From Sulfurimonadaceae bacterium (GTDB taxonomy: Bacteria; Campylobacterota; Campylobacteria; Campylobacterales; Sulfurimonadaceae): DNA of 8,946 nt. This document shows, piece after piece, positions 1 to 6,141 of this stretch (position 1 is its first letter; each line of letters opens with the position of its first letter). The translations under genes were made by a program, and so were the position numbers. Location: NCBI GenBank assembly GCA_030610325.1, contig JAUWRZ010000057.1, forward strand, positions 1-8,946. Direction: 5' to 3'. Under the pieces are notes generated by a model that did not search any database, had not been told where the DNA came from, and worked only from the letters and a program-made list of their open reading frames with translations.

Positions 1-48
1 GATAGATAGAGTGATGTATACACTGCCCAAGTAAGACTTGGGAGCGAG
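1..48 (+). repeat. 48-nt inverted repeat, left copy, with REP-like hairpin
   Basis: This stretch is matched base for base by the reverse complement of 2475-2522. It contains a perfect 7-bp stem with a 3-nt loop, CCCAAGT-AAG-ACTTGGG at 26-42, and an 8-bp palindrome TGTATACA at 15-22. The repeat begins at the first base of the window, so its true outer end may lie further left. The hairpin followed by a GAGCGAGGG-like tail recalls dispersed REP-type palindromes; that family label is an inference. Confidence 0.85.
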
Positions 49-59
49 GGGAAGCGATA

Positions 60-77
60 AAGTGAAGCTTTGACCCC
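60..77 (+). repeat. 18-nt direct repeat, left copy
   Basis: AAGTGAAGCTTTGACCCC occurs here and again, in the same orientation, at 2438-2455. Both copies lie just inside the 48-nt inverted repeats, so the sixA-cca block has direct repeats nested within inverted ones. The bases just outside the 18-nt match differ on both sides. Confidence 0.85.
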
Positions 78-86
78 ATGATGTAA

Positions 87-92
87 TATAAT
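87..92 (+). promoter_or_regulatory. candidate -10 element for sixA
   Basis: A perfect TATAAT lies 18 bases before the GTG start of sixA, followed by an AGGA ribosome binding site at 101-104. No good -35 hexamer stands 16-18 bases upstream; TTGACC at 70-75 is too close (11 bases). Campylobacterotal sigma-70 promoters often lack a recognisable -35, so this is plausible but unproven. If real, the 5' leader would be only about 12 bases. Confidence 0.4.
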
Positions 93-110
93 GATCATAA
101 AGGAAGTAAC

Positions 111-623
111 GTGAAAACAATAAAAACAGATACCGAACGGACACTGCTGATAATGCGGCATGCCAAATCCTCTTGGAAAGATAACTCTCTCTCAGACAGA
201 GACCGTCCGTTAAACAAGCGTGGTCTTCGTGATGCACCGATGATGGGAAAACGGCTAAAGTCACTTGCTTATCACTGTGATCAGCTGATAAGTTCGCCTG
301 CTGTTCGTGCGAAGAGTACGGCTGAGATGGTGGCTTCAGCTTTTGACTATGATGGGGAGATCATAGAAGATGAGAGACTCTATATGGCAGATATCGAGGA
401 TTACCTAGATGTCATCTCGGGTGTGGACCTAAAGGTGAAAACACTGATGTTAGTAAGTCATAACCCCGGATCAGAAGAGTTTTTTAGTCATCTTACAGGG
501 ATCGATGTGTATGAGTTCCCTACTTCAGCCTATGCATTAATAGCCATAACAGGAGAGTGGAGCAATATTACCTCTGCAAGACTTTTACACTATGACTTTC
601 CAAAGTCCACAGAGGAGAGATAA
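111..623 (+). CDS. sixA: SixA-type phosphohistidine phosphatase
   Basis: This 170-residue protein belongs to the histidine phosphatase superfamily, and SixA-type members remove phosphate from phosphohistidine, for example on phosphotransfer domains. The catalytic RHAK motif is at residues 16-19 (nucleophile H17). A DRPLNKRG segment follows at about 31-38, SSPAVRAKST at 61-70 supplies a conserved arginine, and SHNPG at 116-120 supplies the second histidine. The length is normal for SixA. There is no signal peptide or membrane segment, so it is cytoplasmic. The GTG start is chosen because AGGA lies 6 bases upstream and a TATAAT lies before that. Its last 34 bases overlap the 3' end of cca on the opposite strand. 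Its in vivo substrate cannot be read from the sequence. Confidence 0.88.
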   Translation: MKTIKTDTERTLLIMRHAKSSWKDNSLSDRDRPLNKRGLRDAPMMGKRLKSLAYHCDQLISSPAVRAKSTAEMVASAFDYDGEIIEDERLYMADIEDYLDVISGVDLKVKTLMLVSHNPGSEEFFSHLTGIDVYEFPTSAYALIAITGEWSNITSARLLHYDFPKSTEER

Positions 624-1987
624 GTGGAGAGCCACATCTTTGCTTCATCATAGGTAGAGAACTCACCATCAAGTTGTGCATCAAAGGCTCTGTCGAGGAT
701 CACTTTAAAGTGCGGAGAAGGTGCTATCTTTGCCGCTACGAGATCACGTCCCTGGATCAAAGGCTTTGGTGGAGTGTGCAGTACATCTAATGCAGCCGCT
801 CTCTGCTCAAACCAATCCCCGGCTGGATAGCTTTTTGCAGCTGCCTCCTCCGTCTTACGACCCAGATAGTCTGCTTTTGCGATAAGTAGAAGGTCTTCAA
901 GTGAGACTTTTACAGCTAGTCGGCGCAGATGCGAATCATCGCTGGAGTCCTTATAGAACCGTAAGGGTCTGGGATGAAAACGAACCAGTGCCAGGACATC
1001 ATTTATGAGTCTCTTCTCATCAGTGATACGTGTGAGAAATGTCTGTGTTATCTTTACACCAGCCTCTTCATGAGCAGGTGCTGACCATTGACCATCGATC
1101 TTCTCTGTAGTAGAGGGTTTACCCAGGTCATGGCATAACACGGCTAACATCAATGTTAGGTCACGTTTGTCCTCACCGGTACGCAGTGAAGCCATCGCAT
1201 CGACTGCCATCAGGGTATGTATCCAAACATCTCCCTCCGGATGGATATCGGGGTCTTGGGGTACATCTACCAGTGCACGCAGTTCAGGTAGAAAATCGAG
1301 GATATGCATCTCTCTCATCAGAGTAAGGCCGATGGAAGGTCGCGAGGCTTTAAGAAGCAGCTTCTTTATCTCCTCAAAGAGACGCTCTTTGGGAAGCTCT
1401 TTAAGTACACCTCTATCTACCATATCCGAGCAGAGTCTCAGAAGTTGCTCATCACACTGCAACTCAAACCTTCCTGCCATCTGAATGGCGCGTAAGATCC
1501 TCAATGGGTCTTCGACAAAGGTCTCGGGATCGACACAGCGCAGTGTTTGAGCCTCCAGATCTCTCTGTCCGCCATAAGGGTCAAGTAGTAATGATGAGTT
1601 GATGACATAACCCATGGCATTTATAGTAAAGTCCCTTCTTTGCGCAGCAGTGATAAAGTCCATCTGTCCACTCAGGGAGATATTGAAGCCTCGATGACCG
1701 GTCGATGTCTTGGACTCCTTACGGGGTAGGGAGAAGTCGAAGTGGTAGCCGGCAAGAGAGAGTTTAAGTACACCAAAACTCTTGCCTACAAGGTTGACAG
1801 AGCCAAATGGCTCAAGCATATGCTGTAGGGTCTCGATATCTTTGACGACGTAGACTTCGATGTCAATATCTTTACTTTCGACATCGAGAAGTGTATCACG
1901 CAGGTATCCACCCACGATGACAGGAAAGCATCCCTGCTTTTGCAGATAGTCGGTAACGGGTGTAAGTTCTGAGGGAAGTGTTATCAT
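590..1987 (-). CDS. cca: CCA tRNA nucleotidyltransferase with HD domain
   Basis: This 465-residue class II nucleotidyltransferase adds or repairs the 3'-terminal CCA of tRNAs in the cytoplasm. The N-terminal catalytic domain has GGYLRD at residues 26-31 and the metal-binding pair D40 and D42 in KDIDIEV. RRDFTINAM at 117-125 and the DPYGGQRDL and EDPLRILRA segments follow at about 136-167. A C-terminal HD domain shows H257, CHDLGK with H286-D287, and H306-E307, as in enzymes of this family that carry phosphohydrolase activity. The motifs do not prove whether it adds the full CCA or only part of it; many organisms split the job between two enzymes. The ATG overlaps the stop of the upstream TerB-like gene (ATGA), which suggests translational coupling. 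The 3' end overlaps sixA by 34 bases, leaving no room for a separate terminator. Confidence 0.93.
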   Translation of the reverse strand: MITLPSELTPVTDYLQKQGCFPVIVGGYLRDTLLDVESKDIDIEVYVVKDIETLQHMLEPFGSVNLVGKSFGVLKLSLAGYHFDFSLPRKESKTSTGHRGFNISLSGQMDFITAAQRRDFTINAMGYVINSSLLLDPYGGQRDLEAQTLRCVDPETFVEDPLRILRAIQMAGRFELQCDEQLLRLCSDMVDRGVLKELPKERLFEEIKKLLLKASRPSIGLTLMREMHILDFLPELRALVDVPQDPDIHPEGDVWIHTLMAVDAMASLRTGEDKRDLTLMLAVLCHDLGKPSTTEKIDGQWSAPAHEEAGVKITQTFLTRITDEKRLINDVLALVRFHPRPLRFYKDSSDDSHLRRLAVKVSLEDLLLIAKADYLGRKTEEAAAKSYPAGDWFEQRAAALDVLHTPPKPLIQGRDLVAAKIAPSPHFKVILDRAFDAQLDGEFSTYDEAKMWLSTYLSSVDFGKS

Positions 1988-2403
1988 GGTTCCAGTAAAA
2001 GTTTTTTGAGTGTCTGTTCGAAGTGCTGCTCCGTAGTGTCAAGATGCTCGTCAGATTCAAAGATATCTATACAGTAACGATAGAGCTGTTCATCTCGTTT
2101 GATGAATGTTTTGACCTGTTTTGTCGCGTTAGCATACTCTGCTTCATCGCTTTTGAACTCCAGAAGCCTCATCTCTATGTAGTGCATGATCTCATCGACG
2201 CCGGACTCATCATCGACAAGGATCTCACCAATGAGCTTTCGGGCCTCTTTGAGTTCCGCTTCATAGATCTTGCGGTCGGTAAAGACTGCTACAGCGATGA
2301 TAAGGGCTATGTCGTAGGTCTTTTGTGAGAAGTTCTTAGTATGCCAGTAGATAAGGAGCTTACGCCAGCTACTTTTTTCCGGTAATATCATTTCGTTTGT
2401 CAT
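1984..2403 (-). CDS. small acidic helical protein, possibly TerB-like
   Basis: This protein of about 139 residues from ATG at 2403 is rich in charged helices and has no signal peptide or clear membrane span. The segment IALIIAVAVFTDRKIYEAEL and the acidic helix after it resemble the TerB-like fold, where a hydrophobic helix leads into an acidic metal-binding helix. That assignment is tentative, and no function can be named. Its stop overlaps the cca start by four bases (ATGA), so the two are cotranslated. A TTG at 2439 would add 12 residues, but it lies inside the 18-nt direct repeat and neither start has a good ribosome binding site. ATG at 2403 is preferred for that reason. Confidence 0.7.
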   Translation of the reverse strand: MTNEMILPEKSSWRKLLIYWHTKNFSQKTYDIALIIAVAVFTDRKIYEAELKEARKLIGEILVDDESGVDEIMHYIEMRLLEFKSDEAEYANATKQVKTFIKRDEQLYRYCIDIFESDEHLDTTEQHFEQTLKKLLLEP

Positions 2404-2409
2404 GACGTT

Positions 2410-2439
2410 ATTGTAACGTAAGAGATTTGAGACAAGCAA
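2410..2439 (-). promoter_or_regulatory. candidate promoter for the TerB-like/cca pair
   Basis: On the minus strand, TTGCTT (2439-2434) and TACAAT (2415-2410) are separated by 18 bases. A start about 7 bases past the -10 would fall at or next to the ATG at 2403, which would give a leaderless or nearly leaderless message. This is pattern matching only. Confidence 0.3.
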
Positions 2440-2455
2440 GTGAAGCTTTGACCCC
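2438..2455 (+). repeat. 18-nt direct repeat, right copy
   Basis: This is an exact second copy of AAGTGAAGCTTTGACCCC found at 60-77, in the same orientation although the outer 48-nt repeats are inverted. It lies just upstream of the TerB-like gene. Confidence 0.85.
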
Positions 2456-2474
2456 CTGCCGCCAGTGACCTCCT

Positions 2475-2522
2475 CTCGCTCCCAAGTCTTACTTGGGCAG
2501 TGTATACATCACTCTATCTATC
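2475..2522 (-). repeat. 48-nt inverted repeat, right copy, with REP-like hairpin
   Basis: This is the exact reverse complement of 1-48, carrying the hairpin CCCAAGT-CTT-ACTTGGG at 2481-2497. On the inner side, identity stops at 2475, because the next base inward mismatches. On the outer side, any extension cannot be tested because the left copy is cut by the window start. Confidence 0.85.
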
Positions 2523-2576
2523 TCTAACAGTTATACTCAGCCATATTGTATTGATATACTGGATGGTCTGTAATAT

Positions 2577-2608
2577 GTATTCCCAAGTGAAACTTGAGGA
2601 ACGAGGGT
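2577..2608 (+). repeat. diverged third copy of the REP-like hairpin
   Basis: CCCAAGTGAAACTTGAGG at 2582-2599 followed by an AACGAGGG tail resembles the CCCAAGT-loop-ACTTGGG hairpin and GAGCGAGGG tail of the left repeat, in the same orientation. The inner stem CAAGT/ACTTG (2584-2588 with 2592-2596) is intact, and there is one mismatch further out. It stands inverted to the 2475-2522 copy about 55 bases away. Confidence 0.6.
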
Positions 2609-2678
2609 GTATTTATACGCCAGCAGGACAATGGCCTTTTATGGGGACAGTCACCAAGTCATCAAGGCTTTTTACACC

Positions 2679-4097
2679 TTACTGATCATACTTCTCATCC
2701 ATATTGCATTTTAAGATAGGTCTGAGATCAAAACCGAAGTCGGAGCCCTCTCCCAGAGTACTTTCTATATCCAGTGTGGTCTCATGCATGTTCAGCATAT
2801 AGCTCACGATAGCGAGTCCAAGTCCCAGAGAGTTGTCCCAGCTGTTCTTCTCAACGCGGTAATACTTTGAAGTGACCTTTTCCAGTTCGCTGGTAGAGAT
2901 ACCTATGCCTCTGTCGATGACATGGAGGCGATTATCGGCGATGATGACCGATACATCCTCTTCAGAGTACTTCATGGCATTGTCGACCAGGTTGATAAGG
3001 ATCATCTCTATCGTAGTCTTATCAGCGAAGACCAGAGTCTTCTCACACTGGTAGTCAATGGTACGGTTCTTATATTTCTTTGCCAGGTTCTGTACGACCT
3101 CCTGCGAGAGATCACAGAGATCGAAGTTCACTCTTTTTATATTCATATCATTGTTCTCGAGTTTGACAGAAAGTGAGAGACGGTCCAGCATCAGTGTGAT
3201 CTTCTCTGAGTTAGAGAGGATCTTTCCGAGGAACTTCTTACGTATCTTATGATTGATATCGGGATCATCATAAAGGGTCTCGGCATAACCCATGATGGAA
3301 GCGATAGGGTTTTTAAACTCATGGCTGATCGCAGAGAGGATATCATTACGCTGTTTGTTGATAAGGCGTAGTTTGGCAGTGTATTTTCGCTTCTGCTTCT
3401 CCCGGCTGCTCAGTTTTTTTACCATGTTTTTCAGCTGCAATGATATCAGCAGAAACTCACTGAAGTGTCTGGTCTTTATAACGGCTTTGTAGTTCTTGTT
3501 AGCTATCTGGTCGAGATAGGTGATAAGCTGCGTGACATCATCCTGGATCTTTCGGCTCAACTTATAGGAGATGATCGTGGCAAGGATGATAAAGAAGAGA
3601 AAGGCAAAGGTGAGCCGGGATGTTATAGTCGTAAAGCTTGCCATGATCCTTTCCATACTGTCAGAGACACGTAGAGTAATAGCATCTCCCTGAAGATCGA
3701 TACGTTTAGCTACATATAGAAAGTCGGTACTTAATGTCTCCGAATAGCGTAGAGCAGTACCAAACTCCTCTTTTCCCGCTTGCATGATCTCTACACGATT
3801 AGCATGGTTCTCCATATCCTCTATACCCATCTCACTCTCAGCGACGACCTTTCCATCATCATCGACGATAGTGATACGCATCCCGGTGAGATGGTGAAAC
3901 CTCTTGGTATGCTTTTCGAGATCACTGTCATCCTCAAGATACTCCTCAAAGAGCACAAGCGCATTTTTGAGGTCATCTGTGGAGTGTTCAAGGATAAGGG
4001 ACTTGAGAGTGAGGTAACCGATGATCGATGCGACAAGCAGCGTCCCGATAAAAAGGGCGATGAACTGGATGAAGAAAAGTTGATGGATCTTTAGCAA
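2679..4097 (-). CDS. PhoR-like membrane sensor histidine kinase
   Basis: This 472-residue inner-membrane kinase has a transmembrane helix at about 7-33, a periplasmic region at about 34-160 and a second helix at about 161-178. The periplasmic part contains RITIVDDDGKVVAESE (74-89), a pattern typical of PhoR-like PAS-fold sensors. A cytoplasmic linker leads to the kinase core: H-box SAISHEFKNP with H259, N-box with N373, G1 box DRGIGIS at 395-401 and G2 box LGLGLAIV at 424-431. All key catalytic residues are present. It starts with TTG, supported by GGAG six bases upstream, and lies 24 bases after the response regulator, its obvious partner. The phosphate-sensing role is inferred from the PhoU remnant, the PiT transporter and PPK2 nearby; other stimuli remain possible. 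Confidence 0.85.
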   Translation of the reverse strand: MLKIHQLFFIQFIALFIGTLLVASIIGYLTLKSLILEHSTDDLKNALVLFEEYLEDDSDLEKHTKRFHHLTGMRITIVDDDGKVVAESEMGIEDMENHANRVEIMQAGKEEFGTALRYSETLSTDFLYVAKRIDLQGDAITLRVSDSMERIMASFTTITSRLTFAFLFFIILATIISYKLSRKIQDDVTQLITYLDQIANKNYKAVIKTRHFSEFLLISLQLKNMVKKLSSREKQKRKYTAKLRLINKQRNDILSAISHEFKNPIASIMGYAETLYDDPDINHKIRKKFLGKILSNSEKITLMLDRLSLSVKLENNDMNIKRVNFDLCDLSQEVVQNLAKKYKNRTIDYQCEKTLVFADKTTIEMILINLVDNAMKYSEEDVSVIIADNRLHVIDRGIGISTSELEKVTSKYYRVEKNSWDNSLGLGLAIVSYMLNMHETTLDIESTLGEGSDFGFDLRPILKCNMDEKYDQ

Positions 4098-4121
4098 AAG
4101 TCACTCCGTACTGTTTGATCT

Positions 4122-4802
4122 CTAGGCAAGTGTATAACCGACACCGCGTACCGTCTTGAGGTACTCTTTCTCTTTATTTGGGTCTATTTTCTCTTTAAGA
4201 CGATTGATCGCGACATTGACTGTACGGTCCTGATAGACGTCATCGCCGCCCCAGACACGTTCAAGCAGGAAGTCGCGGTCGAGTATGATACCCTGATTGT
4301 CGATGAGAGTGTGGAGAAGATCGAACTCCAGCTTGGTCAACTCTGTTTTTTTATCATCGACGAAGACCTTTCTGGAAGCAAGTTCAAGCCGGATATCACG
4401 ATAGGTGAGTCTGCCACGGTCTTTCTTTTTCTTGGTACGTCTTAACACTGCTTTGATGCGTAGGATGACCTCTTTCATATTGAAAGGTTTGGTGATGTAA
4501 TCATCACCGCCGCGCAAGAAGCCCTCTTCTATCTCACTCTCTTTGTCTTTGGCACTTAGATAGATAACGGGTGTCTCTATCTCCTGTTTACGCAGAGATG
4601 CGACAAACTCACTCCCCTCTACACCTGGTAGGTTCCGATCCATGATAAGGAGGTCCACAGGCTCCTCTTCGAGTACCTGGGCGACTGTTTTCGTACTGAG
4701 AAATCCGATAGTCTCAAAGCCCTCTTTGTTCAGCGTGTATTCGAGAAGTTCCAGGATATCCTCTTCATCTTCGACGATGATTATCAGTGCTTCCATTCTC
4801 AT
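4122..4802 (-). CDS. PhoB/OmpR-family response regulator
   Basis: This 226-residue DNA-binding regulator is the partner of the downstream histidine kinase. The receiver domain (about 5-120) has E11-D12, the phosphoacceptor D55 in LIMDRNLPG, S83 in YLSAKD and K105 in TKPF. A basic linker RRTKKKK (121-127) joins it to a winged-helix effector domain (about 130-226) with ELTKLEFDLL, DRTVNVAINRLKEK and TVRGVGYTL, all hallmarks of the OmpR/PhoB class. The ATG at 4802 overlaps the TGA of the phoU remnant (ATGA), and a second in-frame ATG two codons later is possible. A PhoB role in control of phosphate genes is inferred from the neighbourhood; the DNA target cannot be read here. Confidence 0.9.
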   Translation of the reverse strand: MRMEALIIIVEDEEDILELLEYTLNKEGFETIGFLSTKTVAQVLEEEPVDLLIMDRNLPGVEGSEFVASLRKQEIETPVIYLSAKDKESEIEEGFLRGGDDYITKPFNMKEVILRIKAVLRRTKKKKDRGRLTYRDIRLELASRKVFVDDKKTELTKLEFDLLHTLIDNQGIILDRDFLLERVWGGDDVYQDRTVNVAINRLKEKIDPNKEKEYLKTVRGVGYTLA

Positions 4803-4987
4803 ATTCCTTGACTGTAGATGCGCATCTGGCTACCTTGCTGTGCATAAAGTATCAGACTGGTGATGTTGATAGAACACTCACAGGAGCGTTCAAGTTTACG
4901 TAGAGTCCCAAGGACACGGACATACTGTGTCGCAAGTCCGTCTCGGAGATGATCTGCTTTCAAATGTGAGACTTGTTTATGTGGCAT
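4799..4987 (-). pseudogene. phoU: PhoU C-terminal remnant
   Basis: This 62-codon frame matches only the end of PhoU, a family normally about 210-240 residues long. The segment LRKLERSCECSINITSLILY (29-48) lines up with the final PhoU helices, where the usual pattern is LERxxDHxxNIxE. The metal-ligand spacing is kept as E33 and E37, with the usual aspartate replaced by glutamate, and N41-I42 are retained. A stop at 5012-5014 closes the frame upstream, so the first three quarters of PhoU are absent. The frame is not visibly broken. It starts 5 bases after the cyclase stop without a strong ribosome binding site and overlaps the regulator start by four bases. It may be a decaying gene kept for coupling, or a mini-protein. 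Full PhoU restrains PhoR signalling when phosphate is plentiful; this fragment is unlikely to do so alone. Confidence 0.75.
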
Positions 4988-4992
4988 CCAAA

Positions 4993-6141
4993 CTACAGAT
5001 GCATCACCCGATTACGACCACTCTCTTTAGAGAGGTAGAGAGCCTTGTCAGCTCGTCTGATAAAAGACTCGACGGTATCGTCATCTTGTAAGAGGGTCAC
5101 ACCAAAACTGCAGGTGACGTTCTCACCGTTCAAGGGGAGTTGTAAGATAACATGTTTTCTGAGTCTCTCTCCGAGAAAAAGTGCCGTGTCTATATCGGTG
5201 TTTGGCAGTATGATCAAAAATTCCTCACCACCCCATCTTCCCAAGACATCCTCTTTACGTAAGCCATGCTGCATCCGCTGGGTTATCTGAACAAGGACTT
5301 TGTCCCCTTCAAGATGTCCGAAACGGTCATTGATGGGTTTGAAATGATCGATATCGACCATGATAAGTGCCGGCTTTTGATGTGTGAGCGTCGCTGTGGA
5401 AAAGGTCTCATCAAGTATCTGACTGATCTTGCGCCGGTTATAGAGCTGTGTAAGGGGGTCGATCTCAGATATCTTTGTCGCATCTTTCAGCTCACTGGCC
5501 AGTTTCTCGTTCTCTTCGGTGATGATCATCTCATTGACGGTCTTGGTGACAAGTCTACGAAAGATGGCAGAGATATAGACGGCTATAGCGATAAAGACAG
5601 CAAGGATGACCAACTTGGCAGAAAGACTGTTTATACTGATCATCGGAGTCGTGAACGATTGTGTGATCGTACCGAACTCAACGGTATTAAAAGAGCTGGC
5701 CAGGGTGACGATGACTAAATAGAGAGTGATACTGAGTAGACCGGCAAGCAGGGTAAGTCGTGGAGAGAAACGTATGGTCGCGAGAGCTATCCAGAGGTAG
5801 TAAAGTGAGAATGCCTCGGTCTTGAAGGTACGATAGCTACCTATGCTATAGATAAACAGAGAGAGGATGATGATATCCAAGGTCACAGAGAGATATTTTA
5901 ACCAGGGAATATAGTGATCTCTTCTACTCAGGACAAAGACGACACAGCCATAAAGAAAGTTGAGGCCTGAGAGGAGCAGTAATGTGTTGAAAGAGTGAGA
6001 AGGGATCTCATCTTTTATGCCAAATCCGCCTAAAAGATAGAGTAAGGTAAAAAGCAGGCGTGCGTAATTGGCATAGCGTTCACTTTTTTGCTCTTCATGG
6101 AGAAAGAGATTCTGTACCATAGACTCGGATGGTGCTTTCAT
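4993..6141 (-). CDS. membrane-bound GGDEF diguanylate cyclase
   Basis: This 382-residue protein makes cyclic di-GMP from two GTP. Roughly six hydrophobic spans cover residues 27-42, 52-71, 80-99, 112-124, 129-150 and 174-194, forming a membrane sensor region I cannot assign to a named family. A helical linker (about 197-225) leads into the GGDEF domain: DPLTQLYNRR at 228-237, DIDHFKPIND at 263-272 with metal-binding D263, and active site GGEEF at 304-308. An RKED product-inhibition site (295-298) stands exactly five residues before GGEEF, so feedback by c-di-GMP is expected. No EAL or HD-GYP domain is present. It is the first gene of the minus-strand unit leading into the phoU remnant and two-component genes. 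The ATG at 6141 lacks a clear ribosome binding site; ATG at 6120 is an alternative. Confidence 0.9.
   Translation of the reverse strand: MKAPSESMVQNLFLHEEQKSERYANYARLLFTLLYLLGGFGIKDEIPSHSFNTLLLLSGLNFLYGCVVFVLSRRDHYIPWLKYLSVTLDIIILSLFIYSIGSYRTFKTEAFSLYYLWIALATIRFSPRLTLLAGLLSITLYLVIVTLASSFNTVEFGTITQSFTTPMISINSLSAKLVILAVFIAIAVYISAIFRRLVTKTVNEMIITEENEKLASELKDATKISEIDPLTQLYNRRKISQILDETFSTATLTHQKPALIMVDIDHFKPINDRFGHLEGDKVLVQITQRMQHGLRKEDVLGRWGGEEFLIILPNTDIDTALFLGERLRKHVILQLPLNGENVTCSFGVTLLQDDDTVESFIRRADKALYLSKESGRNRVMHL

Larger units (their letters stand above)
2440..2678. other. non-coding repeat region between two gene blocks
   Basis: No convincing gene is seen between the TerB-like gene and the end of the sensor kinase gene. 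The interval holds most of the right 18-nt repeat, the right 48-nt inverted repeat (2475-2522), an AT-rich spacer and a diverged third hairpin copy (2582-2599). A short open frame across 2500-2685 runs through the repeats and looks spurious. No intrinsic terminator with a U-tract was found for either flanking unit. Confidence 0.6.

Noticed and set aside
26..42. REP-like hairpin as an intrinsic terminator
   Set aside because: The 7-bp stem is good, but no run of T follows on either strand, and the same hairpin is part of a repeat family.
2023..2328. 101-codon plus-strand open frame
   Set aside because: It is antisense to the TerB-like gene, with no ribosome binding site or family resemblance.
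2500..2685. 61-codon plus-strand open frame
   Set aside because: It starts inside the 48-nt repeat, runs through the third hairpin copy, has no ribosome binding site and overlaps the end of the kinase gene.
5266..5718. 150-codon plus-strand open frame
   Set aside because: It lies wholly antisense within the diguanylate cyclase gene, whose GGDEF motifs establish the real frame.
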